DNA of 64,000 nucleotides, from positions 1-64,000 of the forward strand of contig CANOHT010000014.1 of the NCBI GenBank assembly GCA_947565865.1. The letters run 5' to 3'. The notes beneath the pieces are model-generated. The model did not search any database, was not told the DNA's origin, and saw nothing but the letters and a program-made list of their open reading frames with translations. Below, piece after piece: positions 33,270 through 42,114 of this stretch. Origin of the DNA: an uncultured Clostridia bacterium. Lineage in GTDB: Bacteria > Bacillota > Clostridia > Christensenellales > Aristaeellaceae. The position numbers and the translations under genes were made by a program. The stretch's first letter is position 1. The number at the start of each line of letters is the position of its first letter.

Positions 33270-33929
33270 TTACCGCTTCGGAACGACCACGCCCCCGGTC
33301 TTCCAGATGGACTTTTCCGGCACCACGCCTCGCACGGAGGAAAGCGGGTACACGTTGCTGTCCCGTCCGATGACCGTTCCGGGGTTCAGCACGCTGTTGC
33401 AGCCGACCTCCACCCGGTCGCCCAGCATGGCCCCGAACTTCTTCAGCCCCGTAGGCATGTCCTCCTCCGCGCCATGAACCACCACCAGACTCTTGTCGCT
33501 CTTGACGTTGGAGGTAATGGAGCCCGCGCCCATATGGCTCTTGTAGCCCAGAATGCTGTCCCCCACATAATTATAGTGCGGCGTCTGCACGTTATCGAAC
33601 AGGATAACGTTCTTCAATTCCACGGAATTGCCTACCACGCAGCGCTCGCCCACCAGCGCCGCGCCCCGGATAAACGCTCCGTGACGAATCTCCGTGCCCG
33701 CTCCTATGATGCAGGGCGCACCCAGATAGGCCGTTGGCGCAACTGTCGCCGTTTTATGCACCCACACCTGGGGGGCAGGCTGATCGTATTCCTCGTCGGA
33801 AAGGTCTTCACCAAGGGCAAGAATCAGCGCCTTGATGCCGCAGAGCGCCTCCCAAGGATATTGGAAGCCCGCCAGATAAGCCCCCGCCAGGGAATGAGTC
33901 AGGTCATACATGTCATGAACAGTCAGCAT
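33270..33929 (-). CDS. Left-handed beta-helix (hexapeptide) protein, GlmU C-terminal-like
   Basis: 219 residues. After a helical N-terminus (about 50 residues, with WEALCGIKALILALGEDLS), imperfect hexapeptide repeats run from about residue 55: TATVAPTAYLGAPCIIGAGTEIRHGAFI and VVGNSVELKNVILFDNVQTPHYNYVGDSILG, continuing to LNPGTVIGRDSNVYPLSSV. The layout matches proteins labelled UDP-N-acetylglucosamine pyrophosphorylase-like in Clostridia, but the nucleotidyltransferase domain of true GlmU is missing. It may be an acyl- or nucleotidyl-sugar-binding trimer. The start has GGAG five bases upstream. Confidence 0.85.
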   Translation of the reverse strand: MLTVHDMYDLTHSLAGAYLAGFQYPWEALCGIKALILALGEDLSDEEYDQPAPQVWVHKTATVAPTAYLGAPCIIGAGTEIRHGAFIRGAALVGERCVVGNSVELKNVILFDNVQTPHYNYVGDSILGYKSHMGAGSITSNVKSDKSLVVVHGAEEDMPTGLKKFGAMLGDRVEVGCNSVLNPGTVIGRDSNVYPLSSVRGVVPEKSIWKTGGVVVPKR

Positions 33930-34117
33930 GGCTGCTCCGCCTCGCTTTCATCGCTTTGATACCACCGCGGCGTCGAAAAAATTCATCTCTTTTACATTCG
34001 CCGCGCCGCGGGCAGTTTCCTCCTGACGGCCTGAAGTCCGCACACATCGGCAGTATGGCGCGCTTTTTAGCGGTTCATTCCCCGCGCCCAAGCGCTGCCG
34101 TCAGCGAAGCGAAAAGC

Positions 34118-34139
34118 CTGCCCGACAAGCGTCGGACAG
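34118..34139 (-). terminator. ABC exporter operon terminator
   Basis: On the minus strand CTGTCCGAC-GCTT-GTCGGGCAG (one mismatch) leads into GCTTTTC. It lies about 20 bases after the permease stop. The rest of 33930-34117 shows nothing recognisable apart from the region upstream of the LbH gene. Confidence 0.7.
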
Positions 34140-34157
34140 ACTTCATAGGGGATGATA

Positions 34158-35837
34158 TTAGCCCTCGGAAGCGGCGTAGCTTTTTTCCGCCGGGCCGTGC
34201 AGCAGCCATCCGGCGGCAACGCATTCCAGCACAAGCACCGCCGTAGCCACCGCTGCCTTCGCCAGGGAGCCAAGGCCCGTATTGACCATCAGCAGCACCC
34301 AGGCCACAATGGGCAGCGCCAGCAGCACAATGCTGATGGCCATGCCGATCAGGACGTTCATGCTCTGCTTGATCGCCTGCGTCTCCGTGGTCCAATGGTA
34401 GTTGGGATGCAGCGCGTCCAAGGCCAGGCTGAGGGCGCAGGTAGCGTAGTTCATCAGCATAGCCAGCGCAAGGGCGGGGATCAGCAGCCAGGTCAGGGAG
34501 CCCAGCAGCACCGCCGCGACAACGGCGACAATGATGATAGCCAGCCCGTTGATGGACAGACCCGTGAGCAGCTTGGCCTTGAGCAGCGCCCGGGGCGTCA
34601 CAGGCATCATGCGATACAGGTCATGACGCCGGCCCTCTCGGGTCACGGCGGTAGCCACCGCGGGATTCATCCAGCAGCAGAAGGCCAGAACCGCGGCCAG
34701 AATCAGGGTCAGATCCGTTGCCGGGATGCTTACCAGGAAGCCGCGGATTGTCGCCAGCATATCCGCAAAGGTGATCTCCGACGCGGAGATGATGCTCACC
34801 GCCATCATCGCCAGCATCAGAGGCACGACGATGACGCTGCTCAGCGCGTTGATGGCATAGGCCGGCGTCCGCAGAAGCTCCGACCACTCCCGGCGGAACA
34901 GCGCCATGGTCTGGCTGGCGGCCTTCCAATCGCCCGCGCTCAGTTTGCGGTGCTTGCGCTTGGTCGCCTGCTCACTCTGCCGGGTGCAGACCTCCAAATA
35001 CCTCCCGCCCATCAGCCATACCACGCCGCCGATGGCCAGCAGCGATACGCCCGCGAACAGCAGGAAGGAGCTCCAGCTGCCCGCCAGGCCCTCCACCGCC
35101 CAGCGAATGGGGAGGATGGCGGAGGTCAGGGTATTGACCAGGCCGTTCTGATCCAGAAAAAGCTGAACGAAGAACATGGCGCCCGCATCGTCCGGGATTT
35201 TGGGCATGATGGCAAATTCCAGCGACAGCACCGCCACCAGCAAGAGGACGGAGCCGCAGGTCATCACCAGTTCCTTATGGCGGCTCAGCGCGCCAAAGCG
35301 CACCAGCACGGAAGCCAGCACCACCGTGACCGCCACCGGCAGCGCGGCGCTGAGCAGCAGCGTGACCGCCGCCCGGAGGATGTACGCCCCGCCGCCATAG
35401 CCGTGAAGGCCCATCATTACGAACAGCGGCGCCAGGAGCACCAGGTTAATCAGCGTTTCGCTGAGGTAAACCTCGGTCAGGCGGGCGGCCATCACCGTTC
35501 GGGAGGTGACGGGCAGGCTGGACATCCAAGCGCTGTCGCGGCTGAAATACAGCCTCGTCAGGGTCTGGAAAGCGCCCATGAACAGCGTGACAGCCATCGA
35601 CATCAGCAGCGCCATGGCCGGGAGCAGCAGCGGCTGTCCCACCCGCGCCAGGAGGCTGTACAGCATGACCTCGCCATAAATCAGGAAGCCCGCCACCGCC
35701 ACGATGGAGAGAATACCCAGCCCCAGCAGAACCACCGCCGCAGGGCTCACCTTGCCGTCCTTGCGGGAAACGGCGGTGCGGGCGGAGGCCAGGGTATTCA
35801 GTATCGCCAGACGAAGGAGCGCGGCATAGCTGCTCAT
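34158..35837 (-). CDS. ABC exporter permease (large ABC-2-like)
   Basis: 559 residues with about twelve to fourteen hydrophobic segments arranged in two halves (for instance AAVVLLGLGILSIVAVAGFLIYGEV, ALLMSMAVTLFMGAFQTL, then in the second half AINALSSVIVVPLMLAMMAVSII and INGLAIIIVAVVAAVLLGSL). The segment SLPVTSRTVMAARLTEVYL and the repeated 'MPVTPRALLKAKLLTGL' loop are typical of fused ABC-2-type permeases that pair with a single ATPase. The substrate is unknown. Drug, lipid or peptide export is possible. Its ATG overlaps the ATPase stop by four bases. Confidence 0.85.
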   Translation of the reverse strand: MSSYAALLRLAILNTLASARTAVSRKDGKVSPAAVVLLGLGILSIVAVAGFLIYGEVMLYSLLARVGQPLLLPAMALLMSMAVTLFMGAFQTLTRLYFSRDSAWMSSLPVTSRTVMAARLTEVYLSETLINLVLLAPLFVMMGLHGYGGGAYILRAAVTLLLSAALPVAVTVVLASVLVRFGALSRHKELVMTCGSVLLLVAVLSLEFAIMPKIPDDAGAMFFVQLFLDQNGLVNTLTSAILPIRWAVEGLAGSWSSFLLFAGVSLLAIGGVVWLMGGRYLEVCTRQSEQATKRKHRKLSAGDWKAASQTMALFRREWSELLRTPAYAINALSSVIVVPLMLAMMAVSIISASEITFADMLATIRGFLVSIPATDLTLILAAVLAFCCWMNPAVATAVTREGRRHDLYRMMPVTPRALLKAKLLTGLSINGLAIIIVAVVAAVLLGSLTWLLIPALALAMLMNYATCALSLALDALHPNYHWTTETQAIKQSMNVLIGMAISIVLLALPIVAWVLLMVNTGLGSLAKAAVATAVLVLECVAAGWLLHGPAEKSYAASEG

Positions 35838-36571
35838 TCCGCCTTCACCTCCGCATCGGTCATCTCCAGGAACAGCTGCTCCAGGGACGTGCCGGTTTCA
35901 CCGGAACGGAGCTCCTCCAGGGTGCCTTCCGCCACAACCCTGCCCTTATCAATGATAGCGATCTCATCACAGAGCTTTTCCGCCACCTCCAGCACATGGG
36001 TGGAGAAAAAGACCGTATTGCCCTCGTCGCAATGGCGGCGCATCTCCTCCTTCAGGATATGGGCCGCCCGGGGATCCAGGCCCACCATGGGCTCATCCAG
36101 CACCCATACCGGCGGCTTGTGGATCAGCGCGCCGATGACAGTCAGCTTCTGCTTCATGCCGCGGGAATAGCTGCGAATCGGGTCGCCCGCCGCCTGCTCC
36201 AATTCAAACAGGGCCAGGTACTTTTCAATATGCGCCTTGCGCCGTTCCGGCTCCACGCCATAAATATCAGCCAGAAAACGCAGGTACTCCAGACCCGTGA
36301 GACGGTCGTACAGCTCATGGCCGTCGGGCACAAAGCCAATCATGCGCTTGGCATCCACGGGATCCTTCGCCATATCCATGCCGCCGATCAGCACCCGGCC
36401 GGATGTGGGCGCCAGGATGCCCGTCATCAGGCGGATGGAGGTGGTCTTTCCCGCGCCGTTGGGCCCGATAAACCCGAAGACCTTGCCCCGCTCCACCAGC
36501 AGGTTCAGGTCATCCACCGCCTTCACGCCGCTTTTGCCATACTCCTTGGTGACATGCTCAAAGCGAATCAT
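35834..36571 (-). CDS. ABC exporter ATPase
   Basis: 245 residues. Walker A GPNGAGKTTS, signature SYSRGMKQKLTVIGALIHKP, Walker B VWVLDEPMVGLDP and H-loop FFSTHVLEVAEKL are intact. The degenerate SYSRGMKQ signature is characteristic of ABC-2 exporters. The ATG at 36571 has AGGAGG at nine bases; an ATG 21 bases upstream overlaps that site and is rejected. It is first in the operon with the large permease, driven by the promoter at 36634-36662. Confidence 0.95.
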   Translation of the reverse strand: MIRFEHVTKEYGKSGVKAVDDLNLLVERGKVFGFIGPNGAGKTTSIRLMTGILAPTSGRVLIGGMDMAKDPVDAKRMIGFVPDGHELYDRLTGLEYLRFLADIYGVEPERRKAHIEKYLALFELEQAAGDPIRSYSRGMKQKLTVIGALIHKPPVWVLDEPMVGLDPRAAHILKEEMRRHCDEGNTVFFSTHVLEVAEKLCDEIAIIDKGRVVAEGTLEELRSGETGTSLEQLFLEMTDAEVKAE

Positions 36572-36633
36572 TTTTGTCAGCCTCCTATTCATTCGTTGCC
36601 TGCGCGCCGGCTATCCCGGCTTTCCACAGCTTT

Positions 36634-36662
36634 ATCATAGCACGGCTTACCCGCGCCGTCCA
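36634..36662 (-). promoter_or_regulatory. ABC exporter promoter
   Basis: The minus strand has TGGACG (36662-36657), 17 bases ending in TGC and TATGAT (36639-36634). The -35 is weak. The extended -10 compensates. Confidence 0.55.
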
Positions 36663-36706
36663 TGCCTGATGGCGGAAATGACGCCGCCGCCGTTCCAAAA
36701 CCGCCG

Positions 36707-37033
36707 TCAGGCCATCAACCGCAGCAGCGCCATATAAACCGCCGTTCCCCCGGCGATGGACAGCGTCATCCGACGCCGCCACAGGTGCAGCCCCGCCGTG
36801 ACCGCCACCCCCATCAGCGCCGGAAGGCCAAAGGGCGATTCCGCCAAGGAAATATCCTTGAGGCAGTACACCACAAGCATGACCATCACGGCCCGGGGCA
36901 GCCGCCGTTCCAGCCAGACGACGAAGGCGGGGGCCTGCCGCCCTGCCGGGAACAGCCAGAAGGGCGTGAAACGGGTCAGCGCCGTTGTCAGCGCCACCAG
37001 CGCCACGGTCATGAGCAATTGCGGAACTGTCAT
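36707..37033 (-). CDS. azlD: AzlD-like branched-chain amino acid exporter subunit
   Basis: 108 residues with three to four hydrophobic helices (LLMTVALVALTTALTRFTPFWLF, MVMLVVYCLKDI, FGLPALMGVAVTAGLHL, LSIAGGTAVYMALLRL). The RFTPFWLFPAGRQAPAFVVWLERRLPRAVM segment is the AzlD family hallmark. It is the small partner of AzlC in exporting branched-chain amino acids or analogues. Start ATG overlaps the azlC stop (ATGA), so the pair is translationally coupled. Confidence 0.92.
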   Translation of the reverse strand: MTVPQLLMTVALVALTTALTRFTPFWLFPAGRQAPAFVVWLERRLPRAVMVMLVVYCLKDISLAESPFGLPALMGVAVTAGLHLWRRRMTLSIAGGTAVYMALLRLMA

Positions 37034-37752
37034 GCCCGCTCGCCTCCCCTCTCGCCCCGGTAGCGCAGGAAGAATCCCGCCAGCATCAGGGCCATCGCCA
37101 GGAGCAGAAAGCTGTCCTTGCCCACCAGGAGCAGGCTTCCCAGGGTACAGACCAAGCCAAGCGCCGGGGGAAAAAGTGCCTCCGCCGGGGAAAGCGTCCC
37201 CTGCCGCAGCGCTTTGATCGCGTCCGCCGTCTGCTCGGTGACGATGACGGTGAACAGCGCGGTCATGGCAAAGTCGATGCCCGTCAGGTCGAAGGGCAGC
37301 AGCTGGCCCAGCACAACCCCCGCCACCGAGCCAGCCACCCAATACGCCTGATCCAGCATGGACACGGCGGCATACCATCGCCCCTGCTCCTCGCCCTCCG
37401 GCGCGCCCTGGCACACCAGGGAGTAGGTTTCATCCGTCAGGGAGAAGATCAGGTAGGGCTTCCATCGTCCCGTGTCCTTGTACTTTTCCAGCATACTCAG
37501 GCCATAGAAGATATGACGGGCGTTCACCAGCAGCGTCATCAGCGCCGCAGTCACCGGGGCAAAGGGCTGCGTCAGCGCGCCCAGCATGGCAAACTGCATG
37601 GAGCCGGCGTAGATCGCGCCGCTCATCAGCAGCGCCCATGCCAACCCGAAGCCCTTTTCCCGCAGCGCCACGCCATAGGCCACACCCAGAAACAAATAGC
37701 CCGCCAGCACTGGCACCGTCCTGGGAAAGGCTCGCCTGATGGTTCCCAGCAT
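37030..37752 (-). CDS. azlC: AzlC-like branched-chain amino acid exporter subunit
   Basis: 240 residues, six or more membrane helices. Family features: VLAGYLFLGVAYGVALREKGFG, SGAIYAGSMQFAMLGAL and LLVNARHIFYGLSMLEKYK. A GTG at 37782 gives a longer frame, but the consensus promoter at 37788-37816 predicts transcription starting at about 37781, so the GTG cannot be used. ATG 37752 with AAAGG about nine bases upstream is preferred. It lies upstream of and coupled to azlD. Confidence 0.93.
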   Translation of the reverse strand: MLGTIRRAFPRTVPVLAGYLFLGVAYGVALREKGFGLAWALLMSGAIYAGSMQFAMLGALTQPFAPVTAALMTLLVNARHIFYGLSMLEKYKDTGRWKPYLIFSLTDETYSLVCQGAPEGEEQGRWYAAVSMLDQAYWVAGSVAGVVLGQLLPFDLTGIDFAMTALFTVIVTEQTADAIKALRQGTLSPAEALFPPALGLVCTLGSLLLVGKDSFLLLAMALMLAGFFLRYRGERGGERA

Positions 37753-37787
37753 TCGCCCCGCCATCCTTTGTACGCAAATCACGGCTC

Positions 37788-37816
37788 ATTATAGACCTGG
37801 ATGATGTCACTGTCAA
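37788..37816 (-). promoter_or_regulatory. azlCD promoter (full consensus)
   Basis: TTGACA (37816-37811), exactly 17 bases, TATAAT (37793-37788) on the minus strand. The best match to the sigma-A consensus in the window. It fixes the azlC start at 37752. Confidence 0.92.
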
Positions 37817-37883
37817 TGCCATCTCAGGGACTATGTTCGTATCAGAATAGCTATTTTTCGCCAGGAGCAGCTTGACCCACGGC

Positions 37884-37917
37884 AAAAAAACACCGCGAGA
37901 ACAATTGATTCTCGCGG
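37884..37917 (-). terminator. tex-GNAT operon terminator
   Basis: On the minus strand CCGCGAGAA-TCAATTG-TTCTCGCGG runs into TGTTTTTTT, six bases after the acetyltransferase stop. Confidence 0.9.
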
Positions 37918-37923
37918 CAAAGG

Positions 37924-38409
37924 TCATCGTGCCGGGGCTGACCACTCATAATAATAGGACAGCACGCCGTCTTCCGAAAGGGTCTCGGTCCGCTGAAAGC
38001 CGCACTTTTCCAGTACCCGCAAGGAGGCGGCGTTGTCCGCGCAGGTGAACGCGCCCAGGCGGCGAATGCCGAAGCGGCGGCTGATTTCTTCCATGAACAG
38101 CCCCGCAGCCTGCGTCGCGACGCCCTGACGCCAGTACGCCGTATCCCAGACACAATAGCTCAGCATGGCCTGGGGCGTCTCCCCGGGGGCCATGGCATAG
38201 CACCACACATCGCCCACATAGCGGCCGTCCGCCAGGATGATCCGGCCATAGCTGCGGGCCCCCGGCAGCAGCGTCCGCTGATAGTCCGCCAGCGCTTCCG
38301 CCTCGGTGGCGGCCTTCAGCGGCAGATAGCGCCGGATGTCCGGCTGACGGGACTGATGAAAGAAAATTCGCACGGTTTCCGGCGTACGCTCCCCCAACGT
38401 GATGATCAT
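37924..38409 (-). CDS. GNAT acetyltransferase (RimJ/RimL-like)
   Basis: 161 residues. The acetyl-CoA fold is recognisable: GDVWCYAMAPGETPQAMLSYCVWDTAYWRQGVATQAAGLFMEEI contains the conserved strand and the R-x-x-G-V/A-x-T pyrophosphate loop, followed by FTCADNAASLRVLEKCGFQRTE, the typical N-x-x-S-x-x-x-x-x-K-x-G-F motif. The substrate is unknown. The gap from tex is only four bases, so it is co-transcribed with it and ends at the terminator 37884-37917. Confidence 0.88.
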   Translation of the reverse strand: MIITLGERTPETVRIFFHQSRQPDIRRYLPLKAATEAEALADYQRTLLPGARSYGRIILADGRYVGDVWCYAMAPGETPQAMLSYCVWDTAYWRQGVATQAAGLFMEEISRRFGIRRLGAFTCADNAASLRVLEKCGFQRTETLSEDGVLSYYYEWSAPAR

Positions 38410-38413
38410 GCGA

Positions 38414-40573
38414 TCACCTGCCCTGGGCGGGCTTGACCATGGTCAGGCTGATGCGGCCCTTCTGCCGCTCCACCTGAAGCACCCACACCGTCACCACATC
38501 TCCCACCCGGACGATCTCGCTGGGGTGCCGCACCCGCCTTGCCGCCATCTGGCTGACATGCACCAGGCCGTCATGATGAACGCCGATGTCCACAAAGGCC
38601 CCGAAGTCCGTCACATTGCGCACGGTGCCCTTGAGCTCCATGCCGGGGGTCAGATCGTCCATGTCCATGACGTCGGTGCGCAAAAGAGGCGGAGGCAGCT
38701 CGTCGCGGGGGTCCCGCCCGGGCTTTGATAATTCGGCCACAATGTCCCGCAGGGTCGGCTCGCCGATCTCCAATGCCCGCGCCAGGGCCGCGTACCCTTC
38801 AGCCTCCGCTTGGACGCGCAGCTGGCCTTCCGCCGCCTGGGCCGTCGTCAAGCCAAAGCGCTTCAAAAGTGCCTGGGCCGCCGCGTAGCTTTCCGGGTGA
38901 ACGCCGGTATTCTCCATCAAATCCTTGCCGCCGGGGATGCGCAGGAAGCCCGCGCACTGCTCGAAGGCCTTCGGGCCCAGCTTGGGCACCTTCTTCAGCT
39001 GCGCCCGGGTAGCAAAGGGACCGTTTTCCTCCCGGTAGGCCACGATGTTTTTCGCCACCGCGGCGTTCACCCCCGCCACATGGGCAAGCAGCGACGGGCT
39101 GGCGGTATTGACGTCCACGCCCACGCTGTTCACGCAGTCCTCCACCACGCCGTCCAGCGCCGCGTCCAATTCGCTCTCCTTCAGGTCGTGCTGGTACTGC
39201 CCCACGCCGATGGCCTTGGGATCGATCTTCACCAATTCCGCCAGAGGATCCTGCAGTCGCCTGGCGATGGACACCGCGCTGCGCAGGCTGACGTCGAACT
39301 GGGGGAATTCCTCCGCCGCCAGCTTGCTGGCCGAATATACCGAAGCACCGGCCTCGCTGACCACCATATAGGCCAGCTCCGCCTCGCCCTGCATCTCCCG
39401 CACCACCTGGGCAAAGAACTGCTCCGTTTCCCGGCCCGCCGTACCGTTGCCGATGGCCGCGATGGTCACGCCATGTCGGCGGATGAGGGCCTTCACCGTG
39501 GCCTTGGCCTGCTCCACCCGCCCGTGGGAGGGCAGCGGGAAGATCACGCCGGTATCCAGCACCCGGCCCGTGGCGTCCACCACCGCCACCTTGCAGCCCG
39601 TGCGGATACCGGGATCCAGCCCGATCACAACCCGGCCATGGACGGGAGGCTGCATCAGCAGGGGCTTCAGGTTCAGCGCGAAGACGCGGATGGCCGCGCT
39701 CTGGGCCCGGGCCGTCAGATCGCCCCGCAGCTCCGTCTCGATGGAGGGCGCGATAAGCCGGGTATAGGCGTCATCGCAGGCACGCAGGACGTATTCGGTG
39801 GCCAGGCTGCCGGTGTGGGCCACATAAGCCGCCTGGATGATGGCCTGAGCCGAGGGCGCGGGCGCTTCCAGTTTAACTTTGAGGAAGCCCTCCTTCTCCC
39901 CCCGGTTCATGGCCAGCACCCGATGAGAGGGCATCAGCTTCCAGGGCTCCCGGTAGTCGTAATACATGCGATAGACGCTGTCTTCCTCACCAGCCGCGCG
40001 GGTAACCATCACGCCGTCGCGGCGGTAGAGGGCCTTCAGCTTCTGGCGGATGGCGGGATCGTCGCTAATCCGCTCAGCAATGATGTCCATGGCGCCCTGC
40101 AGGGCTTCCTCGGCATTGGCGACACCCTTGTCCGCGTCCAGATAGCCCTCCGCCAGTTCCTCCGGCGTAGCAGCCTTCGTCAGCTGAAGCAGCAGCGTGT
40201 CCGCCAGGGGTTCCAGGCCCTTCTCCTTGGCAATCATGGCCCGGGTGCGCCGCTTGGGACGATAGGGCCGGTAAATGTCCTCCAGCTGACCCATGGTGGC
40301 CGCGCCGTCGATGGCCACCTGCAGCTCCTCCGTCCAGACCTCCAGCTTTTTCAGCGCCTCGCTGATCTCCTGCCGCCGGGTATCCAGCGCACGCAGAGCC
40401 CCCAGACGCTCGGCCATATCCCGCAGCTTCTGATCGTCCAGCTCGCCATGCTGCTCCTTGCGGTAGCGGGCAATGAAGGGCAGCGTGCAGCCCTCGTCCA
40501 GCAGGCGGATCACCGCCTCCACCTGCCAGGGGGCCACATGGAATTCAGCGCATAAAACCTCAACAATGGACAT
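38414..40573 (-). CDS. tex: Tex-family transcription accessory/RNA-binding protein
   Basis: 719 residues, normal Tex length. Architecture: N-terminal helical domain (LLDEGCTLPFIARYRKEQHGELDD), a RuvC/YqgF-like core (VVIGLDPGIRTGCKVAVVDATG), helix-hairpin-helix repeats (SVGVDVNTASPSLLAHVAGVN and FATRAQLKKVPKLGPKAFEQCAGFLRI) and a C-terminal S1 domain (GMELKGTVRNVTDFGAFVDIGVHHDGLVHVSQ). Tex binds RNA and affects transcription of selected genes. ATG 40573 has AGGAGGAAAACGA; the longer in-frame start lies inside repeat B. The minus-strand terminator of repeat B ends only about 20 bases before this site, which raises a regulation question. Confidence 0.96.
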   Translation of the reverse strand: MSIVEVLCAEFHVAPWQVEAVIRLLDEGCTLPFIARYRKEQHGELDDQKLRDMAERLGALRALDTRRQEISEALKKLEVWTEELQVAIDGAATMGQLEDIYRPYRPKRRTRAMIAKEKGLEPLADTLLLQLTKAATPEELAEGYLDADKGVANAEEALQGAMDIIAERISDDPAIRQKLKALYRRDGVMVTRAAGEEDSVYRMYYDYREPWKLMPSHRVLAMNRGEKEGFLKVKLEAPAPSAQAIIQAAYVAHTGSLATEYVLRACDDAYTRLIAPSIETELRGDLTARAQSAAIRVFALNLKPLLMQPPVHGRVVIGLDPGIRTGCKVAVVDATGRVLDTGVIFPLPSHGRVEQAKATVKALIRRHGVTIAAIGNGTAGRETEQFFAQVVREMQGEAELAYMVVSEAGASVYSASKLAAEEFPQFDVSLRSAVSIARRLQDPLAELVKIDPKAIGVGQYQHDLKESELDAALDGVVEDCVNSVGVDVNTASPSLLAHVAGVNAAVAKNIVAYREENGPFATRAQLKKVPKLGPKAFEQCAGFLRIPGGKDLMENTGVHPESYAAAQALLKRFGLTTAQAAEGQLRVQAEAEGYAALARALEIGEPTLRDIVAELSKPGRDPRDELPPPLLRTDVMDMDDLTPGMELKGTVRNVTDFGAFVDIGVHHDGLVHVSQMAARRVRHPSEIVRVGDVVTVWVLQVERQKGRISLTMVKPAQGR

Positions 40574-40597
40574 TCGTTTTCCTCCTACAATACTGTG

Positions 40598-40784
40598 AAA
40601 AAGTGGTATGCGCCACTTTTTTTGAGCTCTGTACGCCCTCCCGGCCGTTCGTTGCGTAAGGAAGCAGTTTCCAATCAAAATCGCCGTACAGGGGCTTCGC
40701 CCCGTTTCCCCCGAAGAGCCCCGCCGATTTTGACGGACAGTCCAAGGGCCTGCGGGCCCGCCGACACCTTCCAGAGGTTTTTGA
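40598..40784 (+). repeat. Dispersed intergenic repeat, copy B
   Basis: The same ordered blocks as copy A: GTGG hairpin with T run (40598-40623), TGTACGCCCTC, CCGGCCGTTCG, GTAAGGAAGC, AAATCGCCGTACA, CCGCCGATTTTGA then GGACAGTC, and CCGACACCTTCCAGAGGTTTTT (40761-40782). It lacks the extra AACGGC hairpin of copy A and instead has a GGGGC-TTC-GCCCC hairpin in the middle. It is oriented against the flanking minus-strand genes tex and the BaiN-like gene. Confidence 0.75.
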
Positions 40785-40797
40785 ACGGCGGGATGCC

Positions 40798-42000
40798 CTA
40801 CCTTCCGTTCCGGCCCGCCAGGATGCCGCTGCCAAAGGCGAACATCAGGTTGAAGCCGCCGCAGTCGCCGTCCACGTCCAGCACCTCCCCCGCAGCGTGA
40901 AGGCCGGAAATCAGCCGGGATTCGCCGCTGGCAGGATCAAATTCCCCCGGACGCGCGCCTCCCTTGGTCACCTGGGCCGCGTCAAAGCCCTTGACGCCGC
41001 GAACGTGAAGCCGCCAGCCCGACACCGCCCCGACCAGCGCGGAACATTCCTTGTCGGTCAGAGAGGTCACCGCACGGTTCTTCCATGTGATCCCCGCCGC
41101 GGCGCACAGCCCCGCCGCCAGACGCGGCACACACAGCCCCGTCAGCAGCTGTTCAAGCGGCTGCTCCCGCCATTCCCGGCGGCGGACAAGCAGGGTTTCC
41201 CGCAGCGCCTCGCCGTCGGGCAGCCCAAGGGCCGGAAGCAGGTTCAGCGTCAGGCTTCCGCCTTCGCGGGCCCACCGGGCGCACTGCATCACGCACACGC
41301 CGCTCAGGCCATAGTCCGTGAAGAGGGCCTCGCCGCTCTCCCTGTGCAGGACGCGGCCGCCGTCCTCCGCCTGAACCTGGCACTTGACCCGGATGCCCGC
41401 CAGGCCGCGCAGAGGCCCTGTCTCCGTCAAGATGGGCGTCAGGCAGGGCGCGGGAGCGGTCACAGTATGGCCCAGAGCCTTCAGCAGGCCATAACAGCTG
41501 CCGTCGCTGCCCAGCTTGGGCTGCGCGCAACCTCCGCCCGCGAGAATCACCCGCTCCGCCGTCAGCCGCCGATCTCCGGTCTTCACCGCAAAGCCCCCGC
41601 GGCAGGGACACAATTCCTCCACCGTCGCGCCGGTATGCACCGTGACCCGCCGCCGCTCCATGGCAAGCCGCAGCACATCCAGCACCGTGGAAGCCTGTCC
41701 GCTGGCGGGATAGACTCGGCCGTCCGCCTCCTGGCGCAGGCGAAGACCCAATCCTTCCCAAAAGCGCCGCTGCTCCTCCGCGCCGCACCGAGACAGCGTT
41801 TCCGCCGCGTAGTCTCCGCCGCCGGGATACCGCCAGGCCCCGGTATTCATCAGGTTGCAGCGGCCGTTGCCCGTGGCCAGCAGCTTTTTGCCCACCCGCT
41901 CCATTCGTTCCAGCAGCACCGTTTCATCGCCCTGTCCCGCAGCCTCGATGGCCGCCGCCAGACCCGCCGCGCCGCCCCCGATGACGATGACCCTCGCCAT
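40798..42000 (-). CDS. BaiN/RdsA-like NAD(P)/FAD-dependent oxidoreductase
   Basis: 400 residues. The N-terminal Rossmann motif VIVIGGGAAGLAAAIEAA binds FAD; the following GKKLLATGNGRCNLMNTG is the hallmark of the HI0933/BaiN flavoprotein family. A C-terminal FAD strand DVDGDCGGFNLMFAFGSGILAG closes the fold. Some members reduce bile-acid intermediates, but most are of unknown substrate, so no bile-acid role is claimed. It stands alone, with the promoter at 42033-42060 and repeat B directly after its stop. Confidence 0.92.
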   Translation of the reverse strand: MARVIVIGGGAAGLAAAIEAAGQGDETVLLERMERVGKKLLATGNGRCNLMNTGAWRYPGGGDYAAETLSRCGAEEQRRFWEGLGLRLRQEADGRVYPASGQASTVLDVLRLAMERRRVTVHTGATVEELCPCRGGFAVKTGDRRLTAERVILAGGGCAQPKLGSDGSCYGLLKALGHTVTAPAPCLTPILTETGPLRGLAGIRVKCQVQAEDGGRVLHRESGEALFTDYGLSGVCVMQCARWAREGGSLTLNLLPALGLPDGEALRETLLVRRREWREQPLEQLLTGLCVPRLAAGLCAAAGITWKNRAVTSLTDKECSALVGAVSGWRLHVRGVKGFDAAQVTKGGARPGEFDPASGESRLISGLHAAGEVLDVDGDCGGFNLMFAFGSGILAGRNGR

Positions 42001-42032
42001 GGCGCACCTCCCGCGTGTTTTTCAGACAGCTC

Positions 42033-42060
42033 ATTATACCATATTTCCTCCGCCGCGCAA
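42033..42060 (-). promoter_or_regulatory. Promoter of BaiN-like gene
   Basis: The minus strand has TTGCGC (42060-42055), 16 bases ending in TGG and TATAAT (42038-42033). The leader is about 26 bases. Confidence 0.65.
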
Positions 42061-42114
42061 GCAACGTGGATAAGAACGCTCAAAGCCTAATAAAATAGGG
42101 CCGAGGTGATCGCT

